A program made the position numbers and the translations under genes. Shown here in pieces: positions 27,301-33,526 of a stretch of DNA of 33,526 nt. The stretch's first letter is position 1; each line of letters starts with the position of its first letter. Below the pieces are notes generated by a model. It was not told the DNA's origin and did not search any database. It saw nothing but the letters and a program-made list of their open reading frames with translations. The DNA is from an uncultured Flavobacterium sp. (GTDB lineage: Bacteria; Bacteroidota; Bacteroidia; Flavobacteriales; Flavobacteriaceae): contig NZ_CALBSN010000072.1 of NCBI RefSeq assembly GCF_937967675.1, positions 1 through 33,526 on the forward strand, in the 5' to 3' direction.

Positions 27301-27512
27301 TGACGAATAAATTCATCTGATTGATTCCACAGACTGTAAGAGTAGTTTGTGCCAATTGGAAAATAATCCCAATTCATTCCGTTAACCATAAAATCTTTAC
27401 CACCGACTTTAAGTTTCATTCCAGAATCGTTATTTTCGATTACTACTTTCTCGGTTTGAGCGGAAATAGTAAAGGAGTAACAAAAGATTAATGACAAAAT
27501 AATTTTTCTCAT
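24396..27512 (-). CDS. TIM-barrel glycoside hydrolase fused to predicted outer-membrane beta-barrel
   Basis: A continuous 1038-residue frame. Residues 1-19 are a signal peptide ending TISAQ. Residues about 25-395 form a GH2-like TIM barrel: FMVNGMNWDYFPIG, MGVNSIRVYSG, LLFLLGNENNYG (acid/base candidate Glu167), PVLFTEFGADAF (nucleophile candidate Glu268) and GGYTFQFSDGWWK. From about 445 to the end come many alternating, aromatic-bounded amphipathic strands (FELRGFYRTGHYHWG, FNAAAVYHED, GNLGIEFGGIWGG, FAFSTGFVYRH, VVSSLKFNDWG, WEIRTYIHINIGK) typical of outer-membrane porin barrels, though it ends in Lys rather than an aromatic residue. First gene of the operon. It is likely a membrane-embedded beta-glucan hydrolase, perhaps also a channel; substrate and channel role are inferred. 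Confidence 0.7.
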   Translation of the reverse strand: MRKIILSLIFCYSFTISAQTEKVVIENNDSGMKLKVGGKDFMVNGMNWDYFPIGTNYSYSLWNQSDEFIRQALDDEMGLLQNMGVNSIRVYSGIPKKWIEYIYENYGIYTMLNHSFGRYGLTIDGVWKPNTEYSDAKTRELLLKEVTQLASEYKDTKGLLLFLLGNENNYGLFWDGAETEDIPIQDRKSTVRARSMYKLFNEATVAMKAIDSNHPIAICNGDLLFLDIIAKECKDVDVFGTNVYRGVSFGDLFERVKKEYGKPVLFTEFGADAFNVLSNQEDQNAQAFYLKGNWKEIYENAAGLGKTGNAIGGYTFQFSDGWWKYGQTKNLDLHDTNPSWSNGGYQKDYSEGQNNMNEEWFGICAKGPTNEKGHYQLYPRAAYYVLKDIHKLNPFKDGVSNQVISSHFNETNLMDAALRARGDKAALAANDGGIIKLSNLRAEFTTFNTGGSLLTTPKADDPNTSTYPNRLGFDHMQSYFIGVEGNPSANMKANVNFNILGNVATNPINEIFYENRGRAQNVVTSDGEVTTTDVNRVQIYNASYKWTAKDFELRGFYRTGHYHWGYEGDFFGLYPEANYGPNLDIYNGETSGFEFDGRGSLNGLKAAFGPQLWWGANPAYLLKYNRKIGRFNAAAVYHEDISSAAQAITSIFIPQPKTRRATVYLQTKLGNLGIEFGGIWGGQPLNGREFQMMDGDVVKVDKVNNKDNWGGKAKLTFSKGRFNAYTQGAIQGLVANGGGDYTQTFTGWRLKDSGSGNQMNFLAGFTYNVNSNLQIAPNFLWQKPLVEAMPNGVDAPGRLRNILDDPFIVRANRETVGGELLLTYDPTPGTWMYEWNNDMVEDAKFAFSTGFVYRHLPTTMDAAIGFLSNRTQFAFERSAPARDLWESNTRIVSKVSPDLGFIANLYFGNGQANGDSQRTINRAGGDIRMIYKKVKVVSSLKFNDWGPFDYHKDFNLTYPLQSSIDISTSVGKPNWFILPDTRIGIMGIWRSLDQYSPRYSPTYVPENTYPPVPVLSPVGFGNGSEWEIRTYIHINIGK

Positions 27513-27601
27513 TTGTTGTATGGATTTAAAAAATTAATATTCTATAAAATTGAATTCACTAATGATTTCATAAAAATAATTAGTTATTATTTCATTTTTA
27601 A

Positions 27602-27635
27602 CAAAATTAACCTCAACAAAAAACATACATCACAA
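27602..27635 (-). promoter_or_regulatory. Putative promoter of the glucan operon
   Basis: On the minus strand, TTG (27635-27633), a 23-nt spacer and TAATTTTG (27609-27602), an exact TAnnTTTG match, leaving a leader of about 85 nt before the ATG at 27512. Repeated words at 27611-27618 and 27625-27633 lie in the spacer. Confidence 0.5.
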
Positions 27636-27749
27636 AAAAGCGACAAAAAACCTTGCAAAAAGCCAATAAAATATTGGTTTCATTTGTAAAAAAAGATTTT
27701 AATTCACCTTTGTACAGATAACCAATCATCAAATGTTGAGGTGATGTAT
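27611..27749. repeat. Pair of inverted, order-swapped short repeats at the operon promoter
   Basis: CCTCAACA (27611-27618) and ATACATCAC (27625-27633) recur as reverse complements, TGTTGAGG (27734-27741) and GTGATGTAT (27741-27749). The proximal pair is inside the putative promoter; the distal pair is about 110 bp upstream. They may be binding sites for the adjacent LuxR-type regulator. Confidence 0.45.
27660..27680 (-). terminator. Probable terminator of the regulator gene
   Basis: CCAATA (27663-27668), an AAA loop and TATTGG (27672-27677), extended by weak pairs, followed on the minus strand by CTTTTTG. It lies about 100 bp after the regulator stop and before the operon promoter, so regulator and operon are probably separate transcripts. 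Confidence 0.5.
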
Positions 27750-27776
27750 AGGTTGAAATTACTATATATAAGTTAT

Positions 27777-30587
27777 TTAAATCGCTAATAAATACTCAAC
27801 TAGACCCGTTTCGTGAGGAAGATTCATTTTTTTACGCAAACGATATCGTTTAATTTCGATACTTCTAACCGAAATATTAAGTAAAGGAGCTATTTCTTTA
27901 GAAGATAAATTCAATCGTAAATAGGCACAAAGACGTAAATCATTTGGTGTTAATGTTGGATGATTTTCTTTAACTTTTTTCAGAAAATTGTTGTCTGCAC
28001 TATCAAAGGCTTCCTTAAAAATATTCCATGTATTTTCTTCTTTTACATTCTTATTGATAGTAGAAATTACAGATTTAATACTTCTATTGGTTGAACTATC
28101 GGATGAGTTTTTTAAATCAGCTTTAATGATGTTAAGAAGTTCTGTCTTTTTAATCAAATTCATATTTGTAACAGCCAACTCTTTATTTTTCTTGTCCATA
28201 TCTTGAGCCAACTGTTCGTTTTTAATCTTCATGATTTGCTGTTCATTCTCCAATTCTTTCAATTCAAGGAGAATGTTATTTTCAGCAATAATTCTTTGAT
28301 GACGCTTCTCGTGATAAAGTGTGTAAAATTTGTGAATGTAATATCCTAAAACAATAAATAGAATGATATAAATAATAATAGCTAAATTATTTGCATACCA
28401 TGGTTTATTAATTTCAAACTTATAAATTGCCACATTATCTGTAATGGAATTAGCTACTTTTGCTCGTACACTAAAAACATAATCTCCGGCTGGCAAATTT
28501 TCAAAAAACACTTGAGAACTAAATGACCAATCACTCCAATTATCATGTAAACCTTCTAATTTGTATTGATATTCAGCATTAATATATTTATCAAATTCTG
28601 GAACCGCAAAGTAGAATGCTAAATTATTTTCATCGTAATCAAAACTTCCTTCTTCAGAAATTGATACATTATCTGATTTAGCATTAACCGAATTATTTGT
28701 AATTCCAAAGATTGAAACTTTATAATTATTGAATTTAAAATCATTGTTTTTAAGAATATAAAAACCATCCGTTGTTCCTATTAAATAATTAGCCTCATTT
28801 AATTGAAGAATATTTTCATAACCGGGCATGGAATTAGTTAAAGAGGAAGGAATTGGCAAACTATTTTTTTTCAACTCAGAAGATAATTTCCCAGATGAAT
28901 AGTAGTGAATATAATTTTTAGTAAAAAACCAAAGTTTATTGGATTTATCAACTATCATTTTTCCTGTCACATATTCCTCGTTATCAAACATTGCACTCAA
29001 CGACTTATCTCTTTCAAAAGCCTTTGTTATGTTATTGATTTTAAAAACACCTGCTTTTGAAGCATAAAAAATTTGATTATTATACTTAGCTAAAGAGGCA
29101 TTTTTACCTTTTTCTGGATTTTTAAATCTAAATATATTTGAAGCATTTTTTAATTGAAGATCGACCGAAAAACGATATACTCCTTTGTATTCATGACTTA
29201 CATAAATTTCTTTTGCATTTAATATTTCAAAATGTTTTGAGGAATAATTAAATCCTTTAATTTTATTCCTGAAAATCCAACTATTATTCTTCTTTTCTAA
29301 AACTGATATTCCATTGTAATTTCCTTGTAAAAGGAGGTTGCTTTCAGATGAATATGGTACAAATTTCCAAGTACCTGATGCATTGTAAATTAGATTAGCA
29401 CTAGTTCCATTTACAACAAAAGTACCCGAATCATGTCCACAAAAAAGGGTATTTTGATAAGAAAATAAATTCCAAACCTGTCCTTTAGTGTTTTGAACAA
29501 ACTCAAATTTTGAAGAAGAATTTAAATCTTTACAAAACAAGCCTTGATTAGTACCTATATACAATTTATTATTATGAGTAATTGATGTATACGTTGTGCC
29601 TAAAATACCCGTATTATCTAAGTAACTTGTTATTGGTGATTTTAAATTAATACAATTAATACCATTATCTAAACCTATCCATAAATTTTTATCAACATCT
29701 TCGAAAAGAGATAGTGCTGTATTATTGCTTAAGCCTGAATTTTGTGTTATATGATAAATTAATTTACCCTCTTTAGATAAAACAAAAATTCCATTAGATA
29801 TTGAACCCAAAGCTATACTTTCATCCGACAAAATTTGACTACTATATATATTACTTTGTTGAATTTCAGCATCTACATTGGTTATAAATTTTGACAAAGT
29901 TCCATTTTTATAACAGAAAATCCCTTGCTTTTGAGTAACCAAAAGCAATCCCTCGGCAGTATCAAAAATATTAATCACCTTGTTTTGATTAATAATTTGG
30001 TTACTTAAAAACAATTTACTCTTTCCTTGATCTATCTCATATAAACCTTTAGTTGTTTGAAAATAAATTCCATTTGAAGTTTTAAAAGCTTTTAAAATAG
30101 TACCATTGGGATTAATTATTGTAAAAGAATGGGTCTTGGTATTATAGGCATAAATTTTTTCTAGCGATTGGAAAAGAATCCAATTATCAAAGGGAAAAAT
30201 GCCCCAAAACTGTTCATCATCACTTATTTTATCTTGTATAGAATTACTTAAAGAAGTATACACAAGCTGCCCGTTTTCGATTCTTTTCCAAAAACCAAAT
30301 TCCATAAAAGCTCCTGTATAAATTTTATCATTAATGCAATTTACAGAACGAATAATGGTTTCATTTGGAGATGAATTCAAAATCCATTTCGAACCATTAA
30401 ATTCTAACAATCCTTCATTATTAGCAAAATACATAAATCGATGACTATCTTGTGAAATCATCCAATTTTGTATACCAGCATTGTAATTATCTTTAGAATA
30501 CTTAACAATTGGTGGTAATTGTTGAGCAACACAATAAACTGAAGATAAGAATATAAAAAATTTAAATAAACTTTTTGAAAATGGCAT
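27777..30587 (-). CDS. Membrane-spanning sensor-regulator: propeller, Y_Y_Y domain, LuxR-type HTH (no kinase)
   Basis: A 936-residue one-component regulator. A signal peptide (1-21, ending YCVAQ) is followed by a periplasmic beta-propeller with two-component-regulator repeats (for example DVDKNLWIGLDNGINCI), then a Y_Y_Y domain (about 655-722: YQYKLEGLHDNWSDWS, LPAGDYVFSVRAK). One membrane helix lies at about 735-752 (LAIIIYIILFIVLGYYI), then a long coiled coil (about 757-825, ENEQQIMKIKNEQLAQD) and a LuxR/GerE-like HTH at the C-terminus (about 879-922: LSSKEIAPLLNISVRSIEIK). There are no histidine kinase, receiver or AraC domains, unlike hybrid two-component glycan regulators. It lies directly upstream of the operon in the same direction and very likely senses glucan oligosaccharides to activate it. 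Confidence 0.88.
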   Translation of the reverse strand: MPFSKSLFKFFIFLSSVYCVAQQLPPIVKYSKDNYNAGIQNWMISQDSHRFMYFANNEGLLEFNGSKWILNSSPNETIIRSVNCINDKIYTGAFMEFGFWKRIENGQLVYTSLSNSIQDKISDDEQFWGIFPFDNWILFQSLEKIYAYNTKTHSFTIINPNGTILKAFKTSNGIYFQTTKGLYEIDQGKSKLFLSNQIINQNKVINIFDTAEGLLLVTQKQGIFCYKNGTLSKFITNVDAEIQQSNIYSSQILSDESIALGSISNGIFVLSKEGKLIYHITQNSGLSNNTALSLFEDVDKNLWIGLDNGINCINLKSPITSYLDNTGILGTTYTSITHNNKLYIGTNQGLFCKDLNSSSKFEFVQNTKGQVWNLFSYQNTLFCGHDSGTFVVNGTSANLIYNASGTWKFVPYSSESNLLLQGNYNGISVLEKKNNSWIFRNKIKGFNYSSKHFEILNAKEIYVSHEYKGVYRFSVDLQLKNASNIFRFKNPEKGKNASLAKYNNQIFYASKAGVFKINNITKAFERDKSLSAMFDNEEYVTGKMIVDKSNKLWFFTKNYIHYYSSGKLSSELKKNSLPIPSSLTNSMPGYENILQLNEANYLIGTTDGFYILKNNDFKFNNYKVSIFGITNNSVNAKSDNVSISEEGSFDYDENNLAFYFAVPEFDKYINAEYQYKLEGLHDNWSDWSFSSQVFFENLPAGDYVFSVRAKVANSITDNVAIYKFEINKPWYANNLAIIIYIILFIVLGYYIHKFYTLYHEKRHQRIIAENNILLELKELENEQQIMKIKNEQLAQDMDKKNKELAVTNMNLIKKTELLNIIKADLKNSSDSSTNRSIKSVISTINKNVKEENTWNIFKEAFDSADNNFLKKVKENHPTLTPNDLRLCAYLRLNLSSKEIAPLLNISVRSIEIKRYRLRKKMNLPHETGLVEYLLAI

Positions 30588-30648
30588 TTTTGATGTAATT
30601 AAAAACTAAAGATATACAATATTAATTTTAAAAAAAAATGATTTAAAA

Positions 30649-30676
30649 AAAAGACTGTCATTGCTGACAGTCTTTT
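30649..30676 (-). terminator. Terminator after the T9SS carbohydrate-binding protein gene
   Basis: Perfect 12-bp arms AAAAGACTGTCA and TGACAGTCTTTT with a TTGC loop, 23 bp past the stop codon on the minus strand. It isolates this gene from the regulator gene downstream. Confidence 0.88.
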
Positions 30677-30698
30677 ATATTCTTTACATATAAGTAAA

Positions 30699-32771
30699 TT
30701 ACTCTTTTATGAATTTAGTTGAAGAAACATTCCCTTCAATCATCGTTTTAATCACATAAACTCCAGTATTCAAACCTGACACATCTAAACTAACAGATGT
30801 TCCGTTGCTTTGCTTATTCACAACTTCTTGTCCTAAAACATTGTAAACAGAGATTCTTTGAATATCTCCAGTAGCTTCAATATTTAAAACATTAGCTGTT
30901 GGATTTGGATATAACTTCACTTTAGAAGTTGTAAAACTTGAAGAAGACATTGTGGTATTTTTATGTAAATAAATGTTATCAACATAAACTGATCCTAAAT
31001 TTGAAGTAATTAAAAATTGATATAAAGCTTCTCTACTTTGAGCACCTGCAAAAGATGTTAATGGAACATCAATTGAAACCCATGAACCTGTAGTAGTTGG
31101 TAAATGTGTTAACAGTAATGCAGAAGTTTCACCTGCTTGTGCTGCATGATTTGACCATTTTGGATTTAATACTTTTCCAACTAAATTAACTCCAGCGTCA
31201 ATGTAATAATCCATGTGAAAATGTGTCATAGAAGAAGCATCTACATAATTTGCCAATTGAACCCCTAAGAAATTACCAAAATTAATTTTTTTCATTGCAT
31301 TTCCAGTAAGTGTAATATCTTGGATATTAGAATCATCCCAAGGAGTTGACCATTCTGTTACAGGAATATTTGTATAAGCATCACTAAATAATGAAATTAC
31401 ATCTGAAGTGGCTCTCGCAGGAGGTGTTGGTGCATTTGTAGATGGACCAGTTACAACAAAATTAACAGTATAAGTACTTATTACTGATCCATTAGCTGAA
31501 GTTACGGTAACTGTAGCTGAACCAGGTAAAGTGGTAGCTTGTGAAATTACATAAGTAGCAGATGCATTAGTAGTTGTAACACTTGTAATTTGAGGAACTA
31601 CAGTTGTTCCTGTTAATAATTCATAAGTATAAGATTGAATTGTAGAACCAAAACCTGGAATAGTTGAACCATCAACTTTAAGATCACTTAATGATGCATC
31701 AGCTGTTGGATCTACTGAAGTTTTCCAAAAATAAATATTATCAAAATAAAAATTTGCTGGAACTGTACTTCCTGGTCCATTTGCTGCAAACTTCAATTGA
31801 TATACGTTTGTCCAAGTCATTCCGGTAAAAGCTGATTTTGGAATATCAACACTATACCATTGTCCTTGAACGTGATTAATTGTTACTAAAAACTCCGAAG
31901 CACCACCAGCATTGCTAATTGGACTAACTTGTAAAATTGTATTAGCAGGATTAGCATTGGACCATACATCAATGTGCAAATATTCCATACTAGATAAATT
32001 AGTAGCCGTAACTTCTGTTCCTTGGTAATTAAAATTTGTGTAAGCTAAAATATTGTTACCTGATGTAACAGTAAAATTAGGGTTAACTGAACCACTTTGT
32101 CCCCAAAAAGGATTTAAGTTAGTAGCTATGTTAGTATAAGAATCACTAAATATTGAAACTACATCAGCTTGAGGACGAGTAGGAATAGGAGCATTTGTAG
32201 TTGGTGCAGCAGTTGAACATGGCGCACATGTTCCTCCACAATCAACTCCTGTTTCTGTACCATCTTGCATACCATTAGAACAAGTATTAACAACCTCAGT
32301 AACAGATACATTATCTATAAAAACATAACCAGTAGCAGCTCCCATGTCAAAAATTACTCTATCAGCAACAGTTTCCCCATAATTAATTGTAAATGTGTAG
32401 GTAAAAGTTTGAAGAGATGATGTCAAAGTGGTAGTTGCTGTTAATGCAACCCATGGTGCATTATTTTGACCAAGACCAACTGTCATTGTTCTTGTTCCTG
32501 TTGTAGCATCTGTAAAAGCATCAAAAGATAACTGGTAGGTAGTTCCACTCACTAAATTGATGTTTTGACTTAAATTCACATCATATGGATTACCTGCAGC
32601 TAAAACATTAGCTTGATTTACAAAATTGCCTCCACCTAGATCCACTACATTAGCAGCATTTCCGTACCAAGGAGTGGCAGCTCCTGATTGAAAATTACCA
32701 TTTGTTACTAAATTCTGAGAGAAACTTAGTGAACAAAACATAATTGATAATAAAAAAGTAATTTTTTTCAT
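30699..32771 (-). CDS. Secreted multi-domain carbohydrate-binding protein with T9SS signal
   Basis: 690 residues, no catalytic domain seen. Signal peptide 1-19 (SFSQ). A CBM4-like domain (about 20-160: LVTNGNFQSG, YQLSFDAFTDA, VFIDNVSVTEV). A short Cys-rich stretch (164-185, VDCGGTCAPC). Module A (194-350, APIPTRPQADVVSIFSDSYT). A cadherin-like beta-sandwich (about 355-442). Module B (447-604, APTPPARATSDVISLFSDAY). A type A T9SS sorting domain (about 617-690, VKLYPNPTANVLNIEA, ending KFIKE). Modules A and B are homologous to the C-terminal module of the lipoprotein at 22964. CBM4 members bind beta-1,3-glucan among other glycans, fitting a laminarin-capturing role outside the cell. It has its own terminator, so it is transcribed apart from the regulator and operon. 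Confidence 0.85.
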   Translation of the reverse strand: MKKITFLLSIMFCSLSFSQNLVTNGNFQSGAATPWYGNAANVVDLGGGNFVNQANVLAAGNPYDVNLSQNINLVSGTTYQLSFDAFTDATTGTRTMTVGLGQNNAPWVALTATTTLTSSLQTFTYTFTINYGETVADRVIFDMGAATGYVFIDNVSVTEVVNTCSNGMQDGTETGVDCGGTCAPCSTAAPTTNAPIPTRPQADVVSIFSDSYTNIATNLNPFWGQSGSVNPNFTVTSGNNILAYTNFNYQGTEVTATNLSSMEYLHIDVWSNANPANTILQVSPISNAGGASEFLVTINHVQGQWYSVDIPKSAFTGMTWTNVYQLKFAANGPGSTVPANFYFDNIYFWKTSVDPTADASLSDLKVDGSTIPGFGSTIQSYTYELLTGTTVVPQITSVTTTNASATYVISQATTLPGSATVTVTSANGSVISTYTVNFVVTGPSTNAPTPPARATSDVISLFSDAYTNIPVTEWSTPWDDSNIQDITLTGNAMKKINFGNFLGVQLANYVDASSMTHFHMDYYIDAGVNLVGKVLNPKWSNHAAQAGETSALLLTHLPTTTGSWVSIDVPLTSFAGAQSREALYQFLITSNLGSVYVDNIYLHKNTTMSSSSFTTSKVKLYPNPTANVLNIEATGDIQRISVYNVLGQEVVNKQSNGTSVSLDVSGLNTGVYVIKTMIEGNVSSTKFIKE

Positions 32772-32951
32772 AATATTTAATTTTGTTTAGTTAAAATTTG
32801 ATAATTGTAAAATTAATTGATAAAATTCACTTTCATATTTTAATTTATATATACAAACTATACATTATCTTTTTTTAATGTAAAAAAAATAAAACAAAAT
32901 AAATACAACAAGTAATTGATAATCAATTATTTATAAATATAAAATGATAAA

Positions 32952-32973
32952 ATTGTATAGTTATTGTATAGTT
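32952..32973 (+). repeat. Tandem 11-bp repeat upstream of the CBM-protein gene
   Basis: Two adjacent perfect copies of ATTGTATAGTT (32952-32962 and 32963-32973), spaced exactly one helical turn. The core TGTATAGTT recurs inverted at 32856-32864. They are possible regulator sites, though they also resemble -7 boxes. Confidence 0.5.
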
Positions 32974-33077
32974 TAAAAAAAAGAAAAAACTTACTACAAC
33001 GTTATAATTACATGTAAATTTTATCAATAAAAACGATTTGGAATCTAAAGAATAAGCATAACTTGATTAAGATTAAT

Positions 33078-33085
33078 TATCTTTG
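33078..33085 (+). promoter_or_regulatory. -7 box of uvrA
   Basis: TATCTTTG, an exact TAnnTTTG match, 20 bp before the uvrA start codon. No well-spaced -33 TTG was found. Confidence 0.5.
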
Positions 33086-33105
33086 CAAATCTTTTAAAAA
33101 CAATC

Positions 33106-33526
33106 ATGACACAATTTGATTTTTCTACCTTAGAACCTAAAAAAAACATTCTAATTAAAGGAGCGCAATTGCACAATCTTAAAAATTTAGATGTTGCTAT
33201 TCCTAGGAACAAATTAGTGGTTATTACAGGGCTTTCCGGTTCTGGTAAGTCGAGTTTGGCTTTTGATACGCTTTATGCCGAAGGACAACGCCGATATGTT
33301 GAAAGTTTATCTTCATACGCGCGTCAGTTTTTAGGAAGATTAGACAAACCTAAGGTGGAATATATCAAAGGAATTGCGCCCGCGATTGCCATAGAACAAA
33401 AGGTAAACACTAGCAATGCACGTTCTACAGTAGGAACTTCTACCGAAATTTATGATTATTTAAAACTTCTCTTTGCCCGAATTGGTAAAACCTACTCGCC
33501 TATTTCTGGTAAAGAAGTAAAAAAAG
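33106..33526 (+). CDS. uvrA: Excinuclease ABC subunit A, N-terminal part (partial)
   Basis: The first 140 codons run off the right edge. Translation from the ATG gives ILIKGAQLHNLKNLDVAIPR, the Walker A GLSGSGKSSLAFDTLYAEGQ, RRYVESLSSYARQFLGRLDK and IAPAIAIEQK, all UvrA landmarks. UvrA is the ATPase that recognises bulky DNA lesions and loads UvrB in nucleotide excision repair. It is divergent from the glucan locus and marks its right boundary. Confidence 0.95.
   Translation, partial: MTQFDFSTLEPKKNILIKGAQLHNLKNLDVAIPRNKLVVITGLSGSGKSSLAFDTLYAEGQRRYVESLSSYARQFLGRLDKPKVEYIKGIAPAIAIEQKVNTSNARSTVGTSTEIYDYLKLLFARIGKTYSPISGKEVKK

Larger units (their letters stand above)
32772..33105. other. Intergenic region between divergent CBM-protein gene and uvrA
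   Basis: A very AT-rich 334-bp region with no convincing gene. It contains a minus-strand TATAGTTTG (32862-32854, a -7-like box), a palindrome TAATTGAT-A-ATCAATTA (32913-32929), a tandem 11-bp repeat (32952-32973) and the uvrA -7 box (33078-33085). Several TTGATAA-like words recur, but base composition makes this weak. Confidence 0.5.

Noticed and set aside
11585..32771. Recent horizontal transfer of the glucan locus as a mobile island
   Set aside because: No integrase, transposase, tRNA, direct-repeat ends or obvious composition shift was seen. Codon use looks like that of the neighbouring genes.
32913..32929. TAATTGATAATCAATTA palindrome as a strong operator
   Set aside because: It is perfect but nearly all A/T in a very AT-rich intergenic region, with no second copy by a related gene; recorded only as part of the intergenic description.

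Overview
The window is low-GC DNA with A-rich translation starts, several -7 boxes of the Bacteroidota form TAnnTTTG, type IX secretion (T9SS) C-terminal signals and many flavobacterial gene families. It is best read as a chromosomal segment of a Flavobacterium-like member of Flavobacteriaceae. There are no tRNA or rRNA genes, insertion sequences, CRISPR arrays or phage genes.

Left part (1-11.4 kb): the 3' end of purL, then an EamA-type permease and a long-chain acyl-CoA ligase. A four-gene fatty-acid beta-oxidation operon follows: a MarR-type repressor, FadN-type 3-hydroxyacyl-CoA dehydrogenase/enoyl-CoA hydratase, thiolase and acyl-CoA dehydrogenase. A 36-bp near-perfect palindrome sits against the -7 box in front of marR, and its half-site recurs upstream of the acyl-CoA ligase, so ligase and operon probably form one regulon. 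Next come a Bcp-type peroxiredoxin, an endonuclease III without its iron-sulfur cysteines joined directly to a DUF2200 gene, a 47-codon lysine-rich small gene and an ECF sigma factor.

Middle and right part (11.5-32.8 kb, all minus strand): a beta-1,3/1,6-glucan (laminarin-type) utilisation locus. In order of transcription it has (i) a secreted T9SS multi-domain carbohydrate-binding protein, (ii) a membrane-spanning regulator with a periplasmic propeller/Y_Y_Y sensor and a cytoplasmic LuxR-type HTH but no kinase, and (iii) a nine-gene run with gaps of 0-95 bp. That run encodes a TIM-barrel hydrolase fused to a predicted outer-membrane beta-barrel, a surface glycan-binding lipoprotein, a GH16 lipoprotein, a large GH149-type beta-1,3-glucan phosphorylase, a GH17 lipoprotein, a GH30 lipoprotein, a GPH/MFS sugar symporter, a GH17 without signal peptide and a T9SS-secreted GH16. 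The inferred flow is: secreted and surface GH16 cut the glucan; binding proteins hold it; GH30 removes beta-1,6 branches; GH17 shortens the main chain; the MFS protein imports oligosaccharides; GH149 phosphorolyses them to glucose 1-phosphate.

The most unusual point is that the locus is bounded on both sides by housekeeping genes (sigma factor; uvrA) and has no SusC/SusD pair. Its first operon gene instead joins a glycosidase domain and an outer-membrane-type barrel in one continuous reading frame, a candidate alternative route for glucan oligosaccharides through the outer membrane. The window ends inside uvrA on the plus strand.
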